A model generated the notes under the pieces. That model worked only from the letters and a program-made list of their open reading frames with translations. It was not told the DNA's origin and searched no databases. A DNA stretch of 64,000 bases from Brugia malayi (lineage: Eukaryota > Nematoda > Chromadorea > Rhabditida > Onchocercidae). Each line of letters starts with the position of its first letter. The first letter of the stretch is position 1. A program made the translations under genes and the position numbers. Below are positions 55,281-64,000 of the stretch, piece by piece. The DNA is taken from the NCBI RefSeq assembly GCF_000002995.4, contig NW_025062475.1, positions 6,824,187-6,888,186 of the forward strand. Direction: 5' to 3'.

Positions 55281-57358
55281 TCACTGGACTGCAATACTGG
55301 TATCTAAAATTGAATAAAAATTCAGGAAAGGTTAAAAATTAATTTTAAAAAAGAATAAAAGTTTTCGAAAATTTTAAATAAAGGATTATGCCACAAGGAA
55401 GTGAAAAGTTACCAGAAAAAAAAGCAACTAATCTTATTTAATAGCTTCGGAAAACACCAAAATTTGATAGTTGATTCTAACCAACCCACACTTATAACGA
55501 ATTCTCGGTCACAGGTAATCGAGAGCTGCTGTACACCTCCAATGTGTAAACCAATACTATCCAAATTCTTATTTGGGTTCAGATGAGTTATCCTAAAAAA
55601 AAATTGTATAATAAAAGCAAAGTAAAAATAAATGGTCATGAATGAAAAGCCGCAATATGAACCAAATTTTATGAGAAACAAAAATTGTGGAATTATGCTT
55701 CGCAGAAACTTCTGTGAGTTAAAGATTTAGATGCAAAAGAGAAATGTAACACTTAACCTTAGTTGATCATCTTCATTTGAACCAGTCAACAAAACACCAG
55801 GTCTAAGAAGCTGCACAGAGTCAACTCCAAACGGATGATCAGTTTTAATCCTTTCCAACAGATTACCATATTCTTTTGTCTTGAAAATCTCCAAGTAGCT
55901 GTCACCACTTCCAATATAACAATACCTAAAATTGATAAGTGCATTTTGTTGTTAAAACTACCGGATATAAATAGATTTTATATTTTTCTCCATTAAGTCT
56001 ATCGAAGCCGGGTAGAACCACTAAGTCCAAGAGCTTAATTGTAAAATCTGGTAAGTAAAAGACAGATAAAAAAAGTGCAAGAATTGGAAATACAAACTTA
56101 TGAGTGACAGTTAAACACAGAAGTTCACTATGCATTGGTTCCGATCTAACCATCAATTTTTGCTTCCGGAAATCGTATGCTCCAAGAGTTCCATCAGAGC
56201 TAACTGCTAATAACGCATTTCCAACAATGCCAAAATCATTTATAACATCTTCCTGTTCGTTGAAACAGCTAATTAATGGTTCCTTCGCCCGCAAATCCCA
56301 TAACCTTATCTTAACAGGCAGAAAAAGAAAAGTTAGAATATCGTAAATATTTTAATAAAGACAACAAATTAACAAAAAAATCATATAGGCCTCAGAGGAT
56401 GAAAAACAAGAAGAGGCGATATCATTAAAATATCCCCAACAGTGCATTATAAAAAACCATTTTTTAAAAGATGCAGTACAGGGCAAGTTGACAAATCGGT
56501 TTCCGCCTGTTTTTCATTCGTCTTCGCCTTTATTCAGCTTAAAAATGACACATATGAAATAATTTACTTCACCAAATTCATCGCCTGTCACAACTTGATA
56601 TTTCACTGATGCATCTGATAGAACAAACAGAGCGTTAACCTTATGGTCATGACTTTTCTGAATACACCGTACCCTTAATAAGAAAACATGACAAGAACTT
56701 AGTTTCATTTTTCAAATGATTTATAAGCATGACTAATCATTTCATTTCACTCGATCTTTTAAAAATTCAAGTTGCTCTTTCTTTTCCTTCTGAGATTTCT
56801 CACACATAAAGAAAACATACAGAATGCATATTATCATCTTAAGACGGACGTGTTATTCGACAGTAAAGCGATGGAATCTGTGAACGCAACATTACGCCAG
56901 TTACGTAAACACATAGCTTAATCACATTTCACAAACCTTTTATTCGTCTCAACATCATATAAACATAGTGCTCGATTTTCACAAACTGCAAATAACTGTT
57001 CGCCATCACCGGAGAAGAGAAGTTCTCGTACAGCTCTTTTCAATTTTCTCGAAGCTAAAATCTAAAACTAATTTTGAAAAAAAAAAAAATCTTTAGAGAT
57101 AATCTCTATAACCAAACGTCAAGTAATTATCGTCTGTTCATTTTTCATTTAATTTCCCTTGAATACAACTTTCGCAGCATGCAATTTCACATTTTATAGA
57201 AAAAAAATGCATACAATCCAAACCTCAATTTTCGTTTCCAATAAATCAAAGCTGCAGAATCTGATAGAGCCATCAATGAATCCAATTGCAAATCGATTAC
57301 CTGATAAAGGATGAAGCGCAACACGTAAAGGTTTATTTGTCTCGAAGTTTTTCTCCAT
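55281..57358 (-). CDS. WDR55: WDR55-like nucleolar WD40 protein
   Basis: Seven exons in transcript order: 57358-57224, 57061-56937, 56673-56568, 56309-56098, 55925-55758, 55592-55429, 55303-55281; 310 residues, phases agree. WD repeat signatures occur throughout: RFAIGFIDGSIRFCSFD, EQLFAVCENRALCLYDV, QVVTGDEFGEIRLWDLR, LLAVSSDGTLGAYDFRKQKL, FVISVGWLESTIKFWCF. Order and spacing match WDR55, needed for rRNA processing and large-subunit biogenesis in the nucleolus. The C-terminal tail is short (LLNKINTSIAVQ) compared with vertebrate WDR55, which carries a basic tail. The ATG follows a gaattag acceptor by two bases. The same frame stays open upstream to 57640 but that part has no WD character and was not used. 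Confidence 0.88.
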
Positions 57359-57362
57359 TTCT

Positions 57363-57931
57363 AATTCATTAAATATTAACAAGATGAAGTATTGAGGGAA
57401 AAGTAAAGTAAGAGAAATATAAAAGTGAAGTACATAATGCGGGATATTAATAAGTTGAATATACTGTTCAAAAACTAGAAAACAGCCGCGGATAGGACCA
57501 ACCGACCAGTCCCCCACAAGGCACCTAACAAAAATAATAACAAAAATAAACCGCCACATATGCGCGAAAGGAAACGAACACGACCAAGTAAGACCTTTCT
57601 CCCTATGTATCGATGACATCTGTTGGTAAACGTCCATCAAGGGTCAAAAGGCTACAACATCAAATCATCAATCGGTGTTTGATTGCTGGGGAAGTTTTCG
57701 CCAACTTTTGGGTCTTATTTATTTGTTCTTTCTCTCTGATCGATTCATGGAAGTTGTTATTTAAAGCTTGAAGACGGCAGTTCCATTGTCTGGATTATCA
57801 GTTCTGTTGCTTAAGGTGTACTTGAAGACAATTTTTACACTCAATTTTTACATACAATGTTTGTATGATTCCTTTCCAGTTAAATAACTTTTCAGAACAA
57901 CAGACCTACTGTAATACCAAAAGGGTGTGAA
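57363..57931. promoter_or_regulatory. divergent promoter region, WDR55 / NOC4
   Basis: The 570 bases between the two start codons must carry both promoters. Both genes encode nucleolar ribosome-biogenesis factors, so shared control is a reasonable inference. A CG-bearing stretch at about 57470-57560 stands out from the AT-rich surroundings. No motif is claimed. Confidence 0.5.
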
Positions 57932-60861
57932 ATGGAGTGCAGAAGCGATGCAGAAATTTGGAAGGAAAAGTTTGCTACCTTCCTATCAGAAGTAATAACT
58001 CTTTACTGTTATCCGTCGGTCTTGGTTTTCATTTTCGTTGTTTAATTTTAATTCTGAATAGTTAAGACGATATTGTTATTATTAGAGGCATAACTTTCTA
58101 CTGTTTTCTATGAGCAGCAACAACGAGTAACCCAGAAGTAATATTCTGGATAAATCTTCTTAAGCCTGCCGACTGAATTACTTTGTGTTTCAGTGTGGAG
58201 GTCTAATTTAATCATTTATATGCATACAAAGCGAAGCGCAAAAATCGAGTTGCTTAATCTAAAGATAAAAGATAAAGGTAAAAGTGAACTAGTGCGAGAA
58301 TATTTACAGGATTTGGCTGAGGAGTTAATGAAAATTAAAGCATTTTCTGTCGATAAAGCAGGCAAGCGTGTCATAGCCGAGCCTCTAAATTATGCACTTT
58401 CCGTAAGTAGTTAGATCACTTGTACCTTAGTGTCCCAACTTTAAGAAATTTCCTGAAGACCAATTATCTTTTTTACGCTATTGTGTCGTTTTTAGGGTTT
58501 CGTAGACTTGTTGTCCAACACAGTAAAAATCGGTCCGAAAAGATTAAGAGAGCTGGATTCTAGCTTCTTTCGACATAGAGATTTGTACATCTTGGTTTTA
58601 AAGAAAGTCATCTCTAAGATACCTGTAAGTTCGTTATTTACCTTCAATATTTCATATTTATTTTCAATAGTTAATCTTTATAATTTTCCAGGATTTACGT
58701 GAAGAAGTGCAGTTTTGGAACATGTATCATTTCTTGCAATTTCTTCCTCTTCCGTCCAAAAAACTGCATACTGCTTTTTACGAAACAAAAAGTAATATTT
58801 TCAAGTTGAGTCCTCTTGTTTTTCCCGAAATAAATTTGTGTTTCAAATCTTAATAGAATCCTAAATTTCAGCTAATATTATAAGTAGACACTGGAAGGTC
58901 AGAAAAGCGAAACGGTACTATCAAGAAGCATGGCTACTGTTAGTGAAACATAAGGTATAGGAAAGTTGTTATTTTATTCTTCTAAGAATTTAAACACTTT
59001 CAATTTTTCAGACATTCCTCTGCAAATATTGAATCAAATTCATAAAAATCTAAGGCCTGAGCGGAGAGAGAATATAAGCTAATTATTGATTTGTGGTGGA
59101 TTTGATTTTTTTAAGCTTCCCAAACATTTGTTGAAAAAGTTGGTACCATATTTGAACGACCATGTACTCGATTCGTTCAGAGAGCCATTTCTTATTGGCG
59201 ATTTTTTATTTCGTGTTTTTAAAATGGGCGAAGTTTTTGCGTTACTTTCCCTGGCTGGCATTTTCAAATTGATTGTCAAATATAACTTGTAAGTTCATGA
59301 AGTTTTTTTTTTTTTTTGATTTCTTACAAAATTTTTCATATGCGTTGATTACCTTAATTACTTTTTAGGACTTCATTATTTCTTTTTGGTCTTGCAAAAT
59401 TCAAGAAAACTACACTAATTGCTAGTTTTTTCAAGTGAGAAAGTTTTTTTAATTTAGATTTTATGTTTAAATTTCAGTAATTTTCAGCGAATTCCCAAAT
59501 TTTTACCAATGTGCTTACGAGTTAATAACACCATCTATATGTTACCTGACTTATCGAGAAAAGTTTTTCACACTTCTAGATACTTTTCTCTCATCGTCGT
59601 AAGTTATTTAATTTTTCTTGTCATTTCCACTATCTGATTGTCATTATTGTTTATTACTCTTTTTTCTATTAGGTTGCCATTACTAATATTTGAAAATGTT
59701 TTTATGCTTATACGAATTTCCAGACACCTTCCTATATACATTGTCGCTGCGTTTGTGAAGCGTTTGTCTTGGCTAACTCTTTTAGCTCCTATTTCATGTC
59801 AGGAACCTCTGTTTGCTTTAATAGGAAATTTGATAACACGACACAAGGATGTGGAATTTCTGATGCATAGAGATAATCCAGGTACCTGATGTTTTTATTT
59901 ATTGCTTCTGCGTAAGCATATGAGCAATATTTAGTCGTTTCCATGCATATATATATATATATATATTTTTTTTTAGGAATCTTTAGATACCTATAATCAT
60001 CCGATTTCCAATTTTAATAGTATCCAAAGATTCATTTTTTTTTTTTTTTTTTTACAGAAACATTTTCTGATGATCCTTATAATGAAAAACAAATGGATTT
60101 ACAAAAATGTGGAGCTTTCGAAAGTTCACTATGGGAAATCAAGGTTTTGATACATCTTGATGCACCTTAATCTTTATATCAAATATCGAGAAACCATGTA
60201 GAATGGAGTTGATATGTTACACTTTTTGACTTTATGAATTTTGCCCACTAAAATTTGTTTATTCATTCATTTTTGCAGGTGTTGCAGCGACATTGGTTTA
60301 TAGATATAGCGAAAAGAGCAAATTTTGTTAACAGAGGGATGCAGAGGATGGAGTCATTTGTGCGCTGGAAGAACGACGAACAGTATTTCACAGAATTATT
60401 GTCTAGAAGATTTGGAAGTGAACCACTGAAAAATAAGGAGAAGGGAAAATTCCGAAGAAACCAGGTTATCGTTTTAAAAGATTGATTTAAAAGGAAATAT
60501 TAAAGGTTAGCTGAAAATGTTATACTTCTAGTCACATTTCAGAGAACTTGTCTTTGTTTTTTTTTTATCTGTAAGCAATGAGTAATTCAATTAAGTACGC
60601 AAATCATAGTAAATAATTCGTTTTTAAACTGTTGAAGTGTGCTGTGAAATTGACAATATTTTTCGTGATGTGATAATTGAAAATATTTAGGATTCAGAAT
60701 CTTCAGATGACAGCTCTCAGAAAAATGATGATCATCCAGTTAAAAAACGACCGAAACTATTTAGGAATACAAAAAGTTATAACTGTATGATTGCAATTAA
60801 TGACAGAGAACCACCGATTCATCTTTTTAGTAGTGATTTCAAGATACAGAATTCTGTTTAA
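57932..60861 (+). CDS. NOC4L: NOC4 / NOC4L nucleolar complex protein
   Basis: Eleven exons: 57932-57991, 58232-58402, 58496-58624, 58692-58791, 58872-58954, 59116-59288, 59488-59598, 59724-59881, 60058-60143, 60279-60464, 60691-60861; 475 residues. The CBF/Mak21-type helical core is recognised from AWLLLVKHKLPKHLLKKL, YPDFY-like FEFPNFYQCAYELITPSICY, REKFFTLLDTFLSSSHLPIY, VAAFVKRLSWLTLLAP and DDPYNEKQ...ESSLWEI, collinear with NOC4L. With NOP14, NOC4 acts in 40S subunit maturation and export. The C-terminal part is basic with KKRPKL, a possible nuclear signal. The exon 2 acceptor is the weak acaaag at 58226-58231; it was chosen because the joint FLSE|RSAKIELL matches the family, while the stronger tttcag at 58186-58191 gives a phase conflict. 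AATAAA at 61027-61032. Confidence 0.87.
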
Positions 60862-61494
60862 TTCCTCATATCATGGGCCATCCATCAAGAAAGACCTACA
60901 GTATCATTTCCTTTCATATTTCATTACAAGTTCAAGTTATTGGTAGCCAGCACAACTCAATAGAGTTGCTGCAAGTGAATCTTTTGACTTTCTTGTTTCT
61001 TGTTGTTACTTTTGACTTATTTTTTCAATAAATTTGATTGTTTCTTCTGTTTTTTTTTTCTTGTCGCTTTTTCGTTTTCATTTATACGGGAATGATGAAT
61101 ATCGAAGTTTTGAACTGTAGCCATTTTTCATGAACAAAAAAATTGCAGATATGCCATCGTTTTTCAGCATGTGTAGAAGTGTCTTTCTGGAAATAGAAAG
61201 TCGGAGTAACTTTCCTAATGATATCTTACATTGTTTTGAATTGTTTTGATTTACGAATGCTGAATAGTGAAAAGTGAATAATCTCAGTTCATACTTTCAC
61301 TGATATCGAACTTTTGATTTGAACTAATGGAGTCAGTTTGTGATTGATTCGGCGCGTGAACTTAATTTATTCTCGATAATAAATATTAAGTTGTCGATCG
61401 TATACCGCCTGTAAGGTTAGTTCATTTTTTTTTAAATGGGATTGGTTTATTTCAGGTATTCATATATATATATATATATATCATCAGCTACTTC
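60862..61494. other. spacer between NOC4 and mrpl-4
   Basis: Contains the likely NOC4 polyadenylation signal (AATAAA, 61027-61032) and, next to mrpl-4, acceptors ttcag (61451-61455) and catcag (about 61483-61488) flanking a TA repeat. It could be an operon spacer. Confidence 0.5.
61462..61481. repeat. (TA)n repeat in the mrpl-4 leader
   Basis: Ten TA units between two possible splice acceptors just before the mrpl-4 ATG. A similar TA run occurs at 59947-59965 inside a NOC4 intron. Confidence 0.8.
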
Positions 61495-62965
61495 ATGTCA
61501 TCAGCGCAGTTGGTTCGGGTTCTTTCTTTGTTTGGAAGAAATCCACTGCGTCGCAGTGTGCTGGGCTTTTCCCAGAATGCTTCGGAGATTCCAGCAACCT
61601 CGGAAGAACTAGCTTTATGGAAGGTCGACAAGAATAATCCCTTCCTCGAAATTCCTCAAGCATGGGTCACAACGTTGGCAAGGAAAGAGGTCCAATTTTA
61701 AAGTCATAATTTTGAATATTAACTTTAAGTCAAAATGGGACTGCTTTAGTCTGAAATTTGTTTTGAATGAGTTGAAGCGAGCCATTTTTAATTACAATTG
61801 TATGATATATCAGTTTTCTGGACCTTATGATTTTTAGGAATCTCGGATGGATTTAATCAGTTTACATCCAGATATATTCCGAACCATGCCAAGAATTGAT
61901 TTGCTGCACCGTAATATTACTTGGCAAGAGAATTACCGAAATTTAGCAATCACGAAGCAACTATCTAAGAAAGAAATGCCAGGTGGTGGTCATAAGCCAT
62001 GGCCGCAGAAGAAAACCGGTCGACACCATGCCGGTTCGATCAGATCTCCCCATTTTCGTTTGGGCGGGTTCGTCCTTGGGATCTGTTTAAATAGAAATTT
62101 TTAATCAATATACTTATAAATCTTCAGAAATATGTACTGTGTCGATATTTCAATTAACAGGGTCTTTAACATCCTCCTGAGGAACTTCTTTTAGTTTTGC
62201 AAATGGAATACGTGGGCCTAAGACATGGTTTTATGTTCTGCCAGATGCGATCAGATTGGAAGGCTTGTGCATAGCAGTAACGATTAAACATGCGCAAAAT
62301 GACTTGGTAATTGTTGACAATTTCGCTAGCTTGCCGAACGCTGATGCCCAATTTATGCACGACCTCGCTGATTCCAGAAATTGGGGTTATTCAATATTAT
62401 TTATCAACGACAGTTCCGAAGTAAACAAATTCTCTTTTAAATTTTAAATTCTTTAGCTGGCATACTACCATTTTATTCTAACTTTTCTTTCTGTGGCTTC
62501 TCATTTATGGTATATTCAATTTATATTTCTTAATTAAAGGAAGAGAGCAACATTGTTTGCCGTAGAATTAAAATTGTCTGAAGTAAAACAAAACCAAAAA
62601 TACTGCAATAATACAGACTAGCTAGTAGTACGAAATTATATAATAGACATGGTATTCTATTATTTCTTCACAGTGCGATAAACTGAAATGCTATTGATAT
62701 TCAGGTACCTGAGAATATGGCAAAGGTATGCGATGAAATACCAACATTTAACGTTATGCCAGTCTATGGAATAAACTGTTTTAGTTTAGTGAAACACGAT
62801 ACTGTGATATTTTCTCTAGCAGCTCTTCAGCTGTTTCAATCGCGTATACTTTTTCACAAGAATCGCGCACAGACATTGCAGAGAAAATATCGTTATGTGG
62901 ATTACAAAAAGATTATCATGAACGAAGCGGGAAAACTTGACCCAATTCACGTGCCATTTATTTGA
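61495..62965 (+). CDS. mrpl-4: mitochondrial large-subunit ribosomal protein uL4m
   Basis: Four exons: 61495-61689, 61838-62067, 62195-62420, 62705-62965; 303 residues, phases agree. uL4m is recognised from [73 protein letters not shown] and [20 protein letters not shown], collinear with MRPL4. The N-terminus ([20 protein letters not shown]) is Arg/Ser/Leu rich and acid-free, as for a mitochondrial presequence. It belongs to the 39S mitoribosomal subunit. It follows NOC4 on the same strand after 0.63 kb, with acceptor-like sites directly before its ATG. Confidence 0.93.
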
Positions 62966-63859
62966 CAAATTTTGAAACTCCAATTTAACTAGGACTCATC
63001 CCCAAAATTTATTAAAATGTACTTAGAAGTTTTTGCTGCTCGATAAAAAACTAGTAACATACACTGTATGATGATTTGTTGAAGTTTTTACTAGTTCCCC
63101 CCCCCCCCCCCCCCCAATCACAGCACTGATCTTCAGCTTTCTTTAAATTTCATTTGAAAAGATGGAAGTCGTTATATGATCTGTGAGTAAATATGAATGT
63201 ATTATAAAACTGAAAAAGAAGAATCCTTTTGAAGTTCTTTTGATGTAACATAATTACAATCCCTATTTTCTATCTCAGGGTAAAGAGATTTTCACAGACC
63301 AAATCTATTTTAGTGTTATGTGCCCAAAGCAAATTTCTCAAGCATACGCATTTGTACATTTAATCAAAAAGAACGAACGAACCTCACGATTTTGGAGAGC
63401 AACAAATTCAACCTTGAAATGCTTAGAAAAATAATTTTCTAATAAAGCTATCGATATGGAAGTAATCCTACTACAACATACCAGAACAGATTTCTTGATT
63501 AATCCGTTTCAAAGCTGTGTATATGTGAGTGGATTGTATTATAGAAATTAAATATGAATGCAGGCATATGATTATTGTATGAACAAAGGAGAACAATATC
63601 AAGTATCACAATGGTTATTTTATTTATCAGCTCCTGGGAAATTTCGAAGTCATCGAAGAAATATTGACAGAGATATTTAGATCAAATTAAATTAACTATC
63701 CATCTTCTGAATCAAGTGCTACTTTCTTTTAACTTAACAATATCATCTCCACTTATAAGGAATCGAAGCTCAATCATATCATCGCATTTTCACTTTTCTC
63801 CTTTAATACGACTGTTAAAATTCGCTTGGAAAATGTATGATAGGAGATTTTATATCTGA
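62966..63859. other. mrpl-4 3' flank
   Basis: AT-rich with a C19 tract at 63097-63115 and AATAAA at 63441-63446. A minus-strand stretch at about 63716-63790 reads DDMIELRFLISGDDIVKLKE and then stops; it looks coding-like and might be an alternative last exon of the gene entering from the right. Confidence 0.4.
63097..63115. repeat. poly(C) tract, 19 bases
   Basis: The only long G/C homopolymer in an otherwise AT-rich window. Confidence 0.95.
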
Positions 63860-63945
63860 TTAAGTTGGAATTCGGGGAAATTTGTTTGTTCTAGCCCTTG
63901 AGGGATACATCTTCCAATATTTCTTCGCGGGTTCTTTCAGCTCAG
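63860..63945 (-). CDS. terminal exon of an unidentified gene at the right edge
   Basis: On the minus strand the acceptor gctttcag (63953-63946) is followed by a frame reading ELKEPAKKYWKMYPSRARTN, KFPRIPT and TAA at 63860-63862. Two bases come from the previous exon, which lies beyond the window. Residue choice and the clean acceptor look coding. No family was recognised from 27 residues. The gene would converge on mrpl-4. Confidence 0.42.
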
Positions 63946-64000
63946 CTGAAAGCATAATACATTTAACCTTAAAACTGAAAGCACATATTCAAAATCAGAA

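Noticed and set aside
57360..57640. N-terminal extension of WDR55 in the same open frame
   Set aside because: The upstream part is hydrophobic and lacks WD character; an acceptor lies directly before the internal ATG, and the family starts there.
58084..58191. Candidate extra NOC4 exon and the tttcag acceptor at 58186-58191
   Set aside because: Both give phase conflicts or stops; the weaker acceptor at 58231 reproduces the family sequence without a gap.
59012..59085. NOC4 intron segment after tttcag reading IPLQILNQIHKNLRP
   Set aside because: It resembles the family start of the next exon but needs a phase that exon 5 does not supply and runs into TAA; the segment from 59116 fits better.

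Overview
The window is nuclear DNA from a parasitic-type nematode, most likely a spirurid or filarial worm. The evidence is a very AT-rich background, many small exons with T-rich introns ending in tttcag, splice acceptors a few bases upstream of several start codons (as in spliced-leader trans-splicing), and nematode-specific genes (a cut-6-type cuticlin, a cuticular collagen, a zer-1 protein, the LIN-9 subunit of DREAM). No plasmid, phage, CRISPR, rRNA or tRNA was seen. All exon models were built by eye from reading frame, phase and homology recalled for each family. Splice sites are inferences, but exon phases agree in every model except one TMEM245 junction.

Left third (1-26 kb): 3' end of an SLC36-type amino acid transporter (+); lin-9 (-) with a decayed copy of one of its own exons just past its stop; a divergent 17-exon TMEM245-like membrane protein (+) whose promoter probably abuts that of lin-9; a zer-1 CUL2 receptor (+); dpm-3, a dolichol-phosphate-mannose synthase subunit (+).

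Middle (27-51 kb): three genes for secreted or extracellular-matrix proteins, namely a VWA+ZP cuticlin (cut-6, -), a signal-peptide protein with PAN/apple-like modules (+) and a long collagen (-), plus a MATH-BTB CUL3 adaptor (+). A gene-poor 5.7 kb stretch (34-39.8 kb) holds the longest open frame in the window and a zinc-finger-like exon.

Right part (51-63 kb) is a compact housekeeping block arranged around one divergent promoter at about 57.4-57.9 kb. Leftward run WDR55, a HIT-finger (ZNHIT2-like) gene and mrpl-21; rightward run NOC4 and mrpl-4. Both arms start with a nucleolar ribosome-biogenesis factor and end with a mitochondrial large-subunit ribosomal protein, which suggests co-expression or operons. 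A terminal exon of an unidentified minus-strand gene appears at the right edge. I found no clearly new biological system; the best leads are the mirrored ribosome-biogenesis block, the exon copy downstream of lin-9, the orphan open frame at 34.4-35.0 kb and the PAN-module secreted protein.
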